A DNA stretch of 64,000 nt from Chitinophagales bacterium (GCA_026936105.1 JAIXKI010000004.1:140620-204619), one strand, 5' to 3'. Numbered from the stretch's first letter, positions 32,684 through 42,534 are shown. Translations and numbers: made by a program. Notes: a model not told the origin generated them from the letters alone.

Positions 32684-34714
32684 ATGAAACGAATACTGAC
32701 TGCAGTCGCATTATTTTCTGCCATTTTTGTCTTCAGTTGTAAAAATTCCGGGCACGATCAACAGACATCCGGATTCATCGAAAGAACCGGAATGGATTCT
32801 TCAATAAAGCCAGGGGATGATTTCTTTGATTATGTAAATGGTAAATGGATCGCCCATGCGGTGATACCGGCAACCGAAACCAGCACCGGAGGCTTCTTTG
32901 ACCTGAATCTTAAATCAAGGAATGACCTGCACGGAATTCTGGAAGATGTATCAAAGAGCGAACATAAAAAAGGGAGTATTGAACAGTTGGTTGGAGATTT
33001 CTATAAATCCGGAATGGATTCTGTCACTATTGAAAAACTTGGTTATGAACCACTGAAACCTTTTCTGGGATCCATCAACGACATAAAATCCCCGGCAGAT
33101 ATAATGTCGTTTATTGCGGTTCAATATCAGAAAGGCTCCTGGCTTCTTTTCTATGCTTTACCAGGAAGCGATGAAAAAAACAGCGGTTACAATATTTTGA
33201 ATCTTTACCAGGGAGGGCTTGGCCTGCCCGACAGAGATTATTATTTCAGAACCGATCCATCTTCCAGAAAAATCACGGATGCATATCTCGCATATATTTC
33301 CAGGTTGTTAAGCCTTACCGGAACTGATTCAGCAAACGCAGCCAAAGATGCATTGACCATTTACAATTTTGAAAAACAACTGGCTGCTTCACATAAGACC
33401 AGGGTGGAGATCCGGGACCCCGAGGCTAACTATAATAAAACACTCATCGCTGATGCCGACAAAAAAATGCCGGCATTGGCATTGGGAACATTTTTATCAA
33501 AGCTGGATATCAAAACGGATAGTGTTAATATAGGCCAGCCTGCCTTCTTTGAAAAAGTAAATCAATTATTACGGTCAACACCATTGGATGCCTGGAAGAA
33601 ATATCTGGCATTTCATACTATCCGGAATTTTGCAGGCGCTCTCAGCAATGATTTTGTACAAGCACAATTTGATTTTTCAAAAGTGATGACCGGTCAGCAA
33701 AGCCCGAAACCAAGATGGGAAAGAATGGTAAACAGAACGGATATTCAACTGGGGGAAGCGCTGGGACAGTTATACGTAAAAAAATATTTTTCTGAAACTG
33801 CGAAAAAAAGAATGCTTGAGCTGGTGGATAATCTGCAAAAGGCATTTGCGGCACGTATCAACAAACTCGACTGGATGAGCGATAGCACCAAGTCCAAAGC
33901 CAAAGAGAAATTAGCCTCTTTTACCAAAAAGATAGGTTATCCCGATAAATGGAGGAACTACAGCCAGGTGAATATTAATCCATCAGACTTTTTTAATAAC
34001 ATCATTGCGCTGAATGAAAATGAATTCAATTTTCAGAAAGCAAAGATCGGGAAGCCCGTGGACCGTACTGAATGGGGAATGACACCGGCCACCGTGAATG
34101 CTTATTACAATCCGCCGATGAATGAAATTGTTTTTCCCGCCGGCATTCTGCAGCCGCCATTCTTTTATGAGAATGCGGACGATGCCATCAACTACGGAGG
34201 TATCGGAATGGTGATCGGGCATGAAATGACTCATGGCTTCGATGACCAGGGGGCACAATATGATAAAGACGGCAATCTTAAAAACTGGTGGGCGCCGGAA
34301 GATTATGAGAAATTCAAAGCGCTGGGACAAAAAGTGATAGATCTGTACAATAGTTTTACGGTAGAAGACAGCCTGCATGTGAATGGTGCAGCAACCAATG
34401 GTGAGAACATTGCCGATATTGGGGGTTTAGCCATTGCATTTGATGCATTCAAGCTGACTAAACAGGGAAGAGATTCAGTCAGGATAAACGGGCTTACCCC
34501 CGAACAAAGATTCATGTTATCATTCGGTTTGATCTGGCGTTCAAAAATGAAACCAGAAATGGCGAGGATGCTGATCAATGTGGATTCTCATTCACCGGCC
34601 ATCTGGAGAGTGAATGGCCCGCTCATGAACTTTGATCCTTTCTATACACAATTCAATGTGCAGCCGGGTGAAAAAATGTACAAGGCCGACAGTGCACGAA
34701 TCAGAATCTGGTAG
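32684..34714 (+). CDS. M13 family metallopeptidase, lipoprotein (PepO-like)
   Basis: A neprilysin/PepO-type zinc endopeptidase of 676 residues when started at the ATG at 32684 (MKRILTAVALFSAIFVFSC). That start gives a clean lipoprotein signal with Cys at residue 19. The longer frame from 32618 would place an extra hydrophobic stretch ahead of it. Zinc motif HEMTH is at residues 513-517, with the downstream Glu in ENIADIGGLAIAF, and substrate loops NAYYNPPMNEIVFPAG (about 480) and NVDSHSPAIWRVNGPL, typical of M13. It cleaves short peptides outside the cytoplasm. A strong terminator follows. Confidence 0.95.
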   Translation: MKRILTAVALFSAIFVFSCKNSGHDQQTSGFIERTGMDSSIKPGDDFFDYVNGKWIAHAVIPATETSTGGFFDLNLKSRNDLHGILEDVSKSEHKKGSIEQLVGDFYKSGMDSVTIEKLGYEPLKPFLGSINDIKSPADIMSFIAVQYQKGSWLLFYALPGSDEKNSGYNILNLYQGGLGLPDRDYYFRTDPSSRKITDAYLAYISRLLSLTGTDSANAAKDALTIYNFEKQLAASHKTRVEIRDPEANYNKTLIADADKKMPALALGTFLSKLDIKTDSVNIGQPAFFEKVNQLLRSTPLDAWKKYLAFHTIRNFAGALSNDFVQAQFDFSKVMTGQQSPKPRWERMVNRTDIQLGEALGQLYVKKYFSETAKKRMLELVDNLQKAFAARINKLDWMSDSTKSKAKEKLASFTKKIGYPDKWRNYSQVNINPSDFFNNIIALNENEFNFQKAKIGKPVDRTEWGMTPATVNAYYNPPMNEIVFPAGILQPPFFYENADDAINYGGIGMVIGHEMTHGFDDQGAQYDKDGNLKNWWAPEDYEKFKALGQKVIDLYNSFTVEDSLHVNGAATNGENIADIGGLAIAFDAFKLTKQGRDSVRINGLTPEQRFMLSFGLIWRSKMKPEMARMLINVDSHSPAIWRVNGPLMNFDPFYTQFNVQPGEKMYKADSARIRIW

Positions 34715-34741
34715 AAATAAAAGAAATAATTTTTCGATCTG

Positions 34742-34778
34742 ACCGGGGTTTGTGTTATCAAACCCCGGTTTTATTTTT
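34742..34778 (+). terminator. terminator after the M13 peptidase gene
   Basis: ACCGGGGTTTG (34742-34752) pairs over 11 bases with CAAACCCCGGT (34759-34769), followed by TTTATTTTT. This is a strong rho-independent terminator. Confidence 0.9.
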
Positions 34779-34862
34779 GGAATTTACGGATGGAACCAGT
34801 TTCTAAATGATCTGTTGTGATAAAAAAAATCTTACTTTAAACTTCAATATGCAAACTGAGTT

Positions 34863-35450
34863 ATGACCCCGGAAAGAAAACAAAGATTATTGTCGGTGCT
34901 GAATAAAAGGCAAGGTGACATTACGGTGGTGCTTGAAAATGTATTCGACCCGCACAATGTTTCTGCCGTGATGCGCACCTGCGATGCAGTGGGAGTGCAG
35001 GATATCTATGTGCTGAACACAAAGATCCCAAGACATAAAAAATGGGGAGCCAAAAGCTCCTCCAGTGCTGCCGGTTGGCTTTCGGTACATCAATACGATA
35101 ATGCGGAAGAATGTTTTACTGAACTGAGAAAATATTATTCCCGGATCATCACCACACACCTGAGCAGCGATGCCGTATCTCTTCATTCGATTGATCTTAC
35201 ACTGAGCACGGCGCTTGTTTTCGGAAATGAACATGAAGGCGTGAGTGAAGAGATCAGGAATCTGGCTGACGGGAATTTTATTATTCCACAGGTGGGCATC
35301 ATCCGTTCTTTGAATATCAGCGTTGCCTGTGCTGTCACATTGTATGAAGCCTTTCGCCAGAAAAACAATGCAGGCCATTATGACCGGCCCGGGTTGGGTG
35401 AAGACAGAATGAAAGAATTGATGGATCAGTGGGAGTTGAATGAAAAATGA
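34863..35450 (+). CDS. TrmH-family (SpoU) RNA 2'-O-methyltransferase
   Basis: A 195-residue SPOUT methyltransferase. The three SpoU motifs are ENVFDPHNVSAVMRTCDAVG (motif 1), ALVFGNEHEGVS (motif 2) and IPQVGIIRSLNISVACAVTLYEAFRQ (motif 3). It most likely methylates the ribose of a tRNA nucleotide (TrmH, G18) or an rRNA position. No extra N-terminal RNA-binding domain is seen. It is the first of two closely spaced plus-strand genes, 29 bases before the DUF1810 gene. Confidence 0.92.
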   Translation: MTPERKQRLLSVLNKRQGDITVVLENVFDPHNVSAVMRTCDAVGVQDIYVLNTKIPRHKKWGAKSSSSAAGWLSVHQYDNAEECFTELRKYYSRIITTHLSSDAVSLHSIDLTLSTALVFGNEHEGVSEEIRNLADGNFIIPQVGIIRSLNISVACAVTLYEAFRQKNNAGHYDRPGLGEDRMKELMDQWELNEK

Positions 35451-35479
35451 ATTTAATTAAATCATCTTTTTAGCAATAT

Positions 35480-35902
35480 ATGCTCAAAGATCTGGACAGA
35501 TTCCTGGCAGCACAGGAAAGAGATTATGATATTGCTCTTTCAGAGATCAGGTCGGGAAAAAAGAAAAGCCATTGGATGTGGTATATTTTCCCGCAGATCA
35601 AAGGGCTGGGGCATAGCAGCATCTCTGAATTTTATGCTATTGAAAACCTGAAAGAAGCAAAAGAGTTTCTGAAACATCCAGTGCTTGGAGAAAGGATCAG
35701 GATGATCTCCCGGGAACTTTTATTGACCGGCAAGTCAGATGCCGGTTCCATATTCGGTTATCCCGATGATCTGAAACTTAGATCAAGCATGACCTTGTTT
35801 TCCATAGCGGACGGCAGGAACGAGAATGTTTTTCAAAAAGTACTCGACCGTTTTTTTGATGGAAAGAAAGATGAAATGACTCTGGAAATATTGGGAATGT
35901 AG
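35480..35902 (+). CDS. DUF1810 family protein
   Basis: A 140-residue protein of the DUF1810 family (YajQ-unrelated; often called calpastatin-like) with the family strings YDIALSEIRSGKKKSHWMWYIFPQIKGLG, FYAI..L.EAKEFL.HPVLG and IFGYPDDLKLRSSMTLF. The fold is all-alpha and some homologues bind nucleotide derivatives or ADP-ribose-like ligands. Function here unknown. Gap to the TrmH gene is 29 bases. Confidence 0.88.
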   Translation: MLKDLDRFLAAQERDYDIALSEIRSGKKKSHWMWYIFPQIKGLGHSSISEFYAIENLKEAKEFLKHPVLGERIRMISRELLLTGKSDAGSIFGYPDDLKLRSSMTLFSIADGRNENVFQKVLDRFFDGKKDEMTLEILGM

Positions 35903-35971
35903 GCCTTTCTTTTATTGTTTACTGCATCCCGTTTCGCTAATAATATTAATTGATGTTTTCTCCCGATAAAT

Positions 35972-36946
35972 TCAATTGTAAGTGGATTCTTCTTTTGTAT
36001 GTGTATGGTCTTTCTTACGGTCATCTGCAATTTTTTTCAATGTTGAGATACTGACATTAAGCTCAAACCCAACAAGTAGTACCAGAGAATTAAAATAAAT
36101 CATTGCCATCAGAATGAGTATGGTGCCGATGGATCCGTAGAGTTGGTTATAGAGTGCAAAATGATTTACCCAATAAGAAAAGAGATAAGTGCAAAGTATC
36201 ATCAGGCAAGTGGCGAGGATGGAACCGGGATTAATCAGTTTCCATTTTTTGGAAACGGCGGGAGCATGGCGGTAGATATAAGAAATGCATCCAAAGAAAA
36301 GAAGAATGACGATGACCCATCGAATGTTGATGATCAGGGTGCGTACATTCTTGTTGCTGATTCCGAAATATTCCAGCACCACGCCTCTTGCGATTAATAA
36401 GAGAGCCGAAGTGATGATGAGCAAAAAAAGGATCAGTGTGAGTCGAATGGCCACAGAACGCTTTTGCATATCTGTTCTTTTTTTAAAGCCTACATAGTTC
36501 TTGTTGAACGAACGCATGATGCCCAGTACTGCGTTGGAAGAAAAATATAGGGAAAGGATAAAACCAAATGAAAGCAATCCTGTTCTCGGCTTGCGAATGA
36601 TATCATGGAGGAAATTAATCAGTGGCGAGTTATGTTCCTGCCCGGGAATAATATCCCGTATCAGGCTGTACAATGCGTTTTCCACTTTGCCGGAGATGGG
36701 GAAGTAAGGTATCAGGGTGAATAAAAAAATGATTGTTGGGGGGATAGCCATCACAAAATTAAATGCTATGGCGGCAGCCCTTTCTTTCATTCCTACCCGC
36801 CGTACCTGGTGAATGAAAAATTCTATCACATCATAAAGAGGGATCCCGTTGAAGCCCGGAAGAAGAACACTTCTGCTTTTTTCTACCAGGAATTTTATAA
36901 AAGCGGAATTGGCGATATGATCTTTTAACCTGCTGAAGAAAGGCAT
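35972..36946 (-). CDS. YihY/BrkB family membrane protein
   Basis: A 324-residue inner-membrane protein with six helices and the family strings KERAAAIAFNFVMAIPPTIIFLFTLI, LSFGFILSLYFSSNAVLGIMRSFN and YRHAPAVSKKWKLINPGSILAT. The family is annotated as virulence factor BrkB or ribonuclease BN by old error. A transport or flippase-type role is more likely. The gene begins two bases after the mltG stop on the same strand, so they are cotranscribed. Confidence 0.9.
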   Translation of the reverse strand: MPFFSRLKDHIANSAFIKFLVEKSRSVLLPGFNGIPLYDVIEFFIHQVRRVGMKERAAAIAFNFVMAIPPTIIFLFTLIPYFPISGKVENALYSLIRDIIPGQEHNSPLINFLHDIIRKPRTGLLSFGFILSLYFSSNAVLGIMRSFNKNYVGFKKRTDMQKRSVAIRLTLILFLLIITSALLLIARGVVLEYFGISNKNVRTLIINIRWVIVILLFFGCISYIYRHAPAVSKKWKLINPGSILATCLMILCTYLFSYWVNHFALYNQLYGSIGTILILMAMIYFNSLVLLVGFELNVSISTLKKIADDRKKDHTHTKEESTYN

Positions 36947-36947
36947 T

Positions 36948-37970
36948 TTATTTTTTATTGGAAGAAAGCAGTTTGGTCAGCGCTCTCTGATAAGCTTTTG
37001 CATTCTTCTGATGCTCGGCCAGTGTGGCGCTGAATACACTGCTTCCGTCAAAATTACTACTGGCTACAAAATAGAGATAATTTGTTTTAGGCGCCTCCAG
37101 CACAGCTTCTATTGAAGAAATAGATGGAGTGCAGATAGGCCCCGGTGGTAAGCCTTTATTGAGATAAGTATTATAAGACGATTTTACTTCAAGATGTGCA
37201 TGCAATACCCTTTTAATCTGGAAATCTTTCAGTGCAAATTTTACGGTGGGATCTGCCTGCAAAGGCATTCCGGTTTCCAATCTGTTGAGATATACACTTG
37301 CAATGAGCGGCTTATCACTTTTCAGATTTGTTTCCTCTTCAATGATGGAAGCAAGGGTGCTGACCTGTATGGGGGTGAGACCCAGGCTGTCTGCTCTGGC
37401 CTTTCGTTCATTATTCCAAAATGTTTTATAAGCTGTATAAAAATGCTGAAATATTTTTTTGGGTGTAGTGTTCCAGTTGATTGGATAAGTGTAAGGCATC
37501 ACCACGGACATAACCGTGTTGGTATCCAGGCCGAATGCTTTCAATGAATCATTATTTTTCATGAAGCGGATCATCTGAAGGGAATCGCATTCAAAATTTG
37601 CGCCCACTTTGCCGGCAAGGTTTTCGGGTAATCTCAGCTTGGTGATCACAAATTGAATAGGTGTTTGATCGCCGCTTCTCAGTTTTCTCACAAAAGAAAC
37701 AAGACTCATCTTTTTACTGATCTTATAACGGCCCGGTTTTATGTTTTTGTAATGCAATAGGGTGGCTGTTTTGTCAAACCAAAAAGTGGAAGAAATCATT
37801 TTCTGATCCAGCAATTCTTTTTTCACCGCTTCCATGTCTGATCCTGTTCTTATATAAAAGAATTCTCCCCCGGGCTCTGAAACGGCAGGGCCCAGAAATT
37901 TCCACGCCACAAAAAGAGCGATGAGGATAATGATGGATATTAAGATGGCAAGGGATCCTGTTTTCTTCAT
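36948..37970 (-). CDS. mltG: endolytic transglycosylase MltG
   Basis: A 340-residue MltG/YceG-like murein lytic transglycosylase that cleaves nascent glycan strands at the inner membrane and limits their length. It has an N-terminal membrane anchor (LAILISIIILIALFVAWKFL), a LysM-like region and the catalytic Glu in LASIIEEETN near residue 200. QADPTVKFAL and YNTYLNKGLPPGPICTPSISSIEAVL are typical for the family. I start at the ATG at 37970 (MKKTGSLAIL) rather than 37988, as six extra residues are not needed. It is coupled to the YihY gene. Confidence 0.93.
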   Translation of the reverse strand: MKKTGSLAILISIIILIALFVAWKFLGPAVSEPGGEFFYIRTGSDMEAVKKELLDQKMISSTFWFDKTATLLHYKNIKPGRYKISKKMSLVSFVRKLRSGDQTPIQFVITKLRLPENLAGKVGANFECDSLQMIRFMKNNDSLKAFGLDTNTVMSVVMPYTYPINWNTTPKKIFQHFYTAYKTFWNNERKARADSLGLTPIQVSTLASIIEEETNLKSDKPLIASVYLNRLETGMPLQADPTVKFALKDFQIKRVLHAHLEVKSSYNTYLNKGLPPGPICTPSISSIEAVLEAPKTNYLYFVASSNFDGSSVFSATLAEHQKNAKAYQRALTKLLSSNKK

Positions 37971-37984
37971 ATTGTTTACAAAAT

Positions 37985-38013
37985 ACATAAAAAACCCTGT
38001 CGCTGCGACAGGG
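37985..38013 (-). terminator. terminator after secG
   Basis: CCCTGTCG (37995-38002) pairs with CGACAGGG (38006-38013). On the minus strand it is followed by TTTTTTATG, giving a terminator at the end of the miaB-to-secG operon. It also separates that operon from mltG. Confidence 0.85.
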
Positions 38014-38038
38014 AAATAATAATGAGTTTATAAACTTT

Positions 38039-38395
38039 TTACTGCGGGTTTTCCGTAGTAGGAGCAGGTTGGGTGCCTGGCAATGGAGTGGTAGTCGCGG
38101 GAGTCGGCTGAGTGTTCAGAGGTACTGTATTGCCCACTTTTTGAATTTCATCTGCTCTGCCCGAAGTGCTTTTTGGAATGAAAAATACTGACAGAATACA
38201 AAGAGCAGCGATTACGGCAAAGAAGATCCAGGTACCTTTTTCCAAAACATCTGTTGTTTGTTTTACTCCCATGAATTGATTGCTGAATCCTGCAATATTT
38301 CCGGTAAGTCCTCCGCCTTTCGGATTCTGGATCAGCACGATTAATGTAAGTGCAATGCTTGCCACAACTATCAGGATCACAAATAAGATTGTCAT
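38039..38395 (-). CDS. secG: preprotein translocase subunit SecG
   Basis: A 118-residue SecG with two membrane helices (residues 3-22 and 55-75) and the central LIQNPKGGGLTGNIAGFSNQFMGVKQTTDVLEKGTW loop that is the family signature. The tail is rich in Pro, Thr and Gln, common in Bacteroidota SecG. It is the last gene of an operon with a TPR gene, lptE-like, a sigma-54 activator and miaB. Confidence 0.93.
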   Translation of the reverse strand: MTILFVILIVVASIALTLIVLIQNPKGGGLTGNIAGFSNQFMGVKQTTDVLEKGTWIFFAVIAALCILSVFFIPKSTSGRADEIQKVGNTVPLNTQPTPATTTPLPGTQPAPTTENPQ

Positions 38396-38396
38396 A

Positions 38397-39146
38397 TCAG
38401 TTACGGTTCTTTAATTTTTCAATTTTGGCTGCAAAGTAAGAGCTTTTGGCGGGATTGAGCAAACCTAATTTGTTATATATTTCCATTGCTTTTTCGGTAT
38501 TTCCCTGCTTTTCCCATACTTCCGCCATAGCCTCTGTCACTACATTTCTGTCTTCGATGGAATGAGCGGCCAGTTGCTCCACTTTCCCTTCTCCGGCGGG
38601 GTCTGCGGTTTTACTGATTTCCGTTTCCGGCGCTCTTTTCAGAACTTTCAGCCATTCGGTAAAGCTCTTTAGTTGCTGCCCGAATCTGTCGGAGGGCTTT
38701 TCTTCCGACTTATATTTCACACCCTGCGAAGCAAAGTAATCAACGGTATGATAGGGTTCGAAGAGCAGATCATTGCTTTGCTCCGGAGTTTTAGTTTCCG
38801 GCGGTGATGCAATTTTGATAACAGGGTTTTTCTCTTCTGCCTCTTTAACCGGTATCACTTCTGAAACGATATTTTCTTTTTCTGAAATGCCTTCTGTTAT
38901 TACAGGTTCATCACTTCTTAAAAGATAATCCAGCCATAATGGATTAGTGAAATGCAAAGCAGCTTTTTGATATTGTTCCTTGAATTGCTTTGGGTCTTCT
39001 GTTTTCAACCTGGCGGCTAATAATAATTGAAATGCGGATGAATAAGGATATTTTTCTGCAAGCTCATGCAATTCATCAGTGCTGCATTCCGATAAAGAGT
39101 TTCTGTGTAAAAATGAATTTGTCAGTAGATTGATCCCGGGATTCAT
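38397..39146 (-). CDS. TPR-like protein, unknown role, next to secG
   Basis: A 249-residue protein without signal peptide. The N-terminal 70 residues form helices resembling half-TPR repeats (LHELAEKYPYSSAFQLLLAARL). The middle (about 90-185) is charged and low in hydrophobics. The C-terminus has a TPR-like pair EAMAEVWEKQGNTEKAMEIYNKLGLLNPAKSSYFAAKIEKL. Homologues occur at this place in other Bacteroidota operons, which suggests a link to envelope assembly, but the function is unknown. It lies 20 bases after the lptE-like gene and one base before secG. Confidence 0.75.
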   Translation of the reverse strand: MNPGINLLTNSFLHRNSLSECSTDELHELAEKYPYSSAFQLLLAARLKTEDPKQFKEQYQKAALHFTNPLWLDYLLRSDEPVITEGISEKENIVSEVIPVKEAEEKNPVIKIASPPETKTPEQSNDLLFEPYHTVDYFASQGVKYKSEEKPSDRFGQQLKSFTEWLKVLKRAPETEISKTADPAGEGKVEQLAAHSIEDRNVVTEAMAEVWEKQGNTEKAMEIYNKLGLLNPAKSSYFAAKIEKLKNRN

Positions 39147-39166
39147 GATTGCAATTTAAGGATTGA

Positions 39167-39679
39167 TCACCATTGTGAAAAGATGCGGTTGAAGATATCA
39201 TCAGTCAGGGATCGGATTATTTCATCACCCAGGCTTGCTTCTGCCTGCTCTAATGATTGAGAAGCGGGAAATTCAAAGTTTCTGCTAACATCATATTCAC
39301 TCACTTTATCAAGTTTCCGGTCATTCAAAGTGATGTGCACACCTACGGTCAAACGGTTATTAGCTTCACGCTGACCCGATATGGCCGATGTGCTGAAAGA
39401 ATAATTATTTATATAACCGCTGATCTCCCAGTCAGCATTGTCGGCATTGGTTTGTGTCAGTCTTGTCTGGCTTACTATTTTTTGTCTTAGTTTGTCGGAA
39501 AGATTAGGGCTTAACTGAGGATTTACATATTGAGCTTTGTTCTCGATGTAGTTTACCTTGACCGTTTTTACATCAATAGGAATGGAAACATCACGGAACT
39601 TATAAATATGGCATCCGCCGATAAGAAAGATCAGCGTTATGAGTTGAACCGGTTTGACTATTTTGTATAAGATTTTCAT
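39167..39679 (-). CDS. lptE: LptE-family LPS assembly lipoprotein
   Basis: A 170-residue lipoprotein with the lipobox LIGGC (Cys at about residue 23) and the strand series SIPIDVKTVKVNYIENKAQYVNPQLSPNLSDKLRQKIVSQTRL seen in LptE-like (LptE/DUF4136-neighbour) proteins of Bacteroidota. With LptD, LptE inserts LPS into the outer membrane. lptD is not in this window. It sits between the sigma-54 activator gene (24 bases upstream) and the TPR gene. Confidence 0.85.
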   Translation of the reverse strand: MKILYKIVKPVQLITLIFLIGGCHIYKFRDVSIPIDVKTVKVNYIENKAQYVNPQLSPNLSDKLRQKIVSQTRLTQTNADNADWEISGYINNYSFSTSAISGQREANNRLTVGVHITLNDRKLDKVSEYDVSRNFEFPASQSLEQAEASLGDEIIRSLTDDIFNRIFSQW

Positions 39680-39703
39680 GGATCTACTAAATGGTTACAG
39701 ATC

Positions 39704-40945
39704 TTATTCTTCGATGTTGTATTCTTTTAATTTCCGGTAGAGTGTCCTTTCGCTGATACCCAGATCAAGCGCCGCATCTTTTCTTTTTCCGCGATGTTTT
39801 TTCAACGCTTTTATGATCAGTTCTTTTTCCTTGTCAACAATGCTGAGGCTTTCTTCTATCTCTTCATGATCCTGTATTCCGTTATTGCCTCCGATCGAAA
39901 GGGGAACCGGCTGAACCTGGGGAGCCGTAGGTTGAACGATCATAGGCTGCATTGTATCATGACCATGCAGTCCTTTAAGTTCGTCTATCATTGTCTGGTT
40001 TTTAGAAACCAGTTCCGGATGCTGAAGTACATCCAGAAACATTCGTTTCAGTTCGTTCACATCTTTCTTCATGTCGAAAAAAAGTTTGTACAGGATCTCC
40101 CTTTCATTGGCAAATTCCTGTGAACTGACTCCCGGACTCGCCAACACCGGAAGGCGGTTGTTGGAATAAGGCTGCAGGAATTTGTGCAGTTCTCTTGCCG
40201 TGATGGTTTTATTTTCTGAGAGAACAGAGATCTGCTCTGCAATATTTTTCAATTCACGCACATTACCCGGCCAGGGATAACCGCTCAATACGTTAATCGC
40301 TTCTTCATCCAGTTGCACCGAAGCGGTTTTATATTTATCGGCAAAGTCAGCGGCAAATTTTCTGAACAGCAAATGAATGTCTTCTTTACGGTCACGAAGG
40401 GCCGGTACTCGGATAGGCACGGTACTCAAACGATAATAGAGATCTTCACGAAATTTTCCCTGCTGCACCAGTTGAAGTAAATCTTTATTGGAAGCTGCGA
40501 TGACCCTTACATCCGTTTTCTGTACCTTGGAAGAACCCACTCTTATGAATTCACCTGTTTCCAGAACACGGAGCAACCTGGCTTGTGTGCCATGAGGCAA
40601 TTCACCTATTTCATCCAGAAAAATGGTACCACCGTTCACCGTTTCGAAATAACCTTTTCTTGAATCCACGGCGCCGGTGAATGATCCTTTTTCATGTCCG
40701 AATAATTCTGAGTCTATGGTTCCTTCGGGAATAGCGCCGCAGTTTACCGCGATCAGCGGATTGTGTTTCCTTGAAGAAAGAGAATGAATGATCAGAGAAA
40801 AAGCTTCTTTTCCCACCCCGCTTTCTCCCATGATCAGCACTGTAAGGTCGGTAGCAGCCACCTGTACAGCCACCTGCAATGCATAGTTTAAAGCAGGGGA
40901 GTTGCCGATAATTCCGAAACGGTTTTTTATAGATTGTAATTCCAT
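39704..40945 (-). CDS. sigma-54-interacting transcriptional activator
   Basis: A 413-residue AAA+ activator without a receiver domain. Walker A GESGVGKEAF is near residue 39, the sigma-54 loop reads GSFTGA (GAFTGA in most members) at about 90, Walker B is GGTIFLDEIGELP and the arginine finger segment is YYRLSTVPIRVPALRDRKEDI. A Fis-type HTH closes the protein (KKHRGKRKDAALDLGISERTLYRKLKEYNI). With the receiver missing, control must come from another protein or from level. The gene lies between miaB and lptE; which promoters it drives is unknown. Confidence 0.93.
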   Translation of the reverse strand: MELQSIKNRFGIIGNSPALNYALQVAVQVAATDLTVLIMGESGVGKEAFSLIIHSLSSRKHNPLIAVNCGAIPEGTIDSELFGHEKGSFTGAVDSRKGYFETVNGGTIFLDEIGELPHGTQARLLRVLETGEFIRVGSSKVQKTDVRVIAASNKDLLQLVQQGKFREDLYYRLSTVPIRVPALRDRKEDIHLLFRKFAADFADKYKTASVQLDEEAINVLSGYPWPGNVRELKNIAEQISVLSENKTITARELHKFLQPYSNNRLPVLASPGVSSQEFANEREILYKLFFDMKKDVNELKRMFLDVLQHPELVSKNQTMIDELKGLHGHDTMQPMIVQPTAPQVQPVPLSIGGNNGIQDHEEIEESLSIVDKEKELIIKALKKHRGKRKDAALDLGISERTLYRKLKEYNIEE

Positions 40946-41014
40946 CCGATGTCAATTAAAAAAGCGAAAATTCATCAGTGAAATGTTTTTTTTAATTTTT
41001 ACTTTTATCTCAGG

Positions 41015-42517
41015 TCATACGATCTTTCCCAGTAATGTGGCCTGAGTGCAATCTTCAACAAACACATTCACGTAATCTCTTTTTTTCAATGCATATTCCT
41101 CTTTCGGGAAGACGATCACTTTGTTCTGGGAATTTCTTCCCATCCAGTCGCTATCGCTTCTCTTGCTGTTTCCTTCAATGAGTACTTTGAATGTTTTCCC
41201 AATATCTTTCTTATTGCTTTCCAGCGACAGCCTGTTTTGCAGTTCCACTATTTCCTGCAGTCTTCTCTTTTTTATCTCAGCAGGTACATCATCTTCAAAT
41301 CTTTTCTGTGCCAAAGTACCCGGGCGTTCGCTGTAAAAGAACATATAGCTCATGTCATACTTGCAGTATTCCATCACACTTAATGTGTCTGCATGATCTT
41401 CTTCGGTCTCGGTACAAAAACCTGCAATGATATCGGCGCTGATGCCGCAATCAGGAATCAGTTCGCGTATGCGGTCAATCTTTTTCATGTACCATTCCCT
41501 GGTGTAGGTACGGTTCATCAGTTGCAGTATTCTTGTTGATCCGCTTTGAACCGGCAAATGGATGTATTTGCAGATGTTCTCGTATTTAGCCATTGTGTGC
41601 AGTACATCATCAGTAATATCTTTCGGGTGAGAAGTGGAAAACCTTACTCTGAGCAGGGGAGAGATCTGTGCCACTCTTTCCAGAAGTTTTGCAAAAGTCA
41701 CTGCTGCCTGGGAATGTTCGGAAGACTGTGCTTCCGGCATTTCACTCTTCTCATTATTCATTTCAGTTTCTGCAGCCTTTGGTATATAATAATAGCTGTC
41801 AACGTTCTGACCTAAAAGAGTCACTTCACGGTATCCGTGATCAAAAAGTTCCCTGCATTCATTTAAAATTGATTCCGGATCCCTGCTTCTTTCCCTGCCA
41901 CGGGTGAAAGGAACCACGCAGAAAGAACACATGTTATTACATCCACGCATAATGCTTACGAATGCCGTGACTCCGTTTGTATCGAGTCGGATGGGAGAAA
42001 TGTCTGCATAAGTTTCTTCCCGGCTCAATAAAACGTTCACTGCTTTCTGCCCGCCTTCCGCTTCTACGATCAATGCAGGTAGTGTACGGTATGCATCAGG
42101 CCCTACAACGATGTCCACTAATTTTTCTTCTTCCAGGAATTTTGATTTCAAACGCTCGGCCATGCATCCAAGCACTCCTATCAGAGTGCCAGGCCTGTTT
42201 TCTTTTATTTTTTTAAATTCGGTCAGTCTTTTCCGGACCGTTTGTTCTGCCTTTTCCCGGACTGAACAGGTGTTTACGAAGATCAGATCAGCTTCTTCAT
42301 AGTTCGCGGTAGAACCATATCCATTCTTATTTAAAATGGAAGCCACGATCTCACTGTCCGAAAAATTCATCTGGCATCCATAGCTTTCTATGAAAAATTT
42401 CTTTGAGTAAGTTTTCAGATCTTCTTTCAAAGGGGCATAAACCTCACCCTGGCGGGATTCATCATGAACACCGCCACGCCCATCTACGGGTGGCTTGCCT
42501 TGTACATAATTGACCAT
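41015..42517 (-). CDS. miaB: tRNA-2-methylthio-N6-isopentenyladenosine synthase
   Basis: A 500-residue radical-SAM methylthiotransferase that adds the ms2 group to i6A37 of tRNA. The UPF0004 domain begins [18 protein letters not shown] at about residue 41, preceded by an N-terminal extension of 40 residues. The SAM cluster CxxxCxxC is [15 protein letters not shown] near 197, and a TRAM domain closes the protein. An insert of about 30 residues rich in Glu, Ser and Asn ([20 protein letters not shown]) sits in the TIM barrel after ...VDSYYYIP. It is the first gene of the operon. Confidence 0.93.
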   Translation of the reverse strand: MVNYVQGKPPVDGRGGVHDESRQGEVYAPLKEDLKTYSKKFFIESYGCQMNFSDSEIVASILNKNGYGSTANYEEADLIFVNTCSVREKAEQTVRKRLTEFKKIKENRPGTLIGVLGCMAERLKSKFLEEEKLVDIVVGPDAYRTLPALIVEAEGGQKAVNVLLSREETYADISPIRLDTNGVTAFVSIMRGCNNMCSFCVVPFTRGRERSRDPESILNECRELFDHGYREVTLLGQNVDSYYYIPKAAETEMNNEKSEMPEAQSSEHSQAAVTFAKLLERVAQISPLLRVRFSTSHPKDITDDVLHTMAKYENICKYIHLPVQSGSTRILQLMNRTYTREWYMKKIDRIRELIPDCGISADIIAGFCTETEEDHADTLSVMEYCKYDMSYMFFYSERPGTLAQKRFEDDVPAEIKKRRLQEIVELQNRLSLESNKKDIGKTFKVLIEGNSKRSDSDWMGRNSQNKVIVFPKEEYALKKRDYVNVFVEDCTQATLLGKIV

Positions 42518-42534
42518 TTAATAAAATAGGAGGG

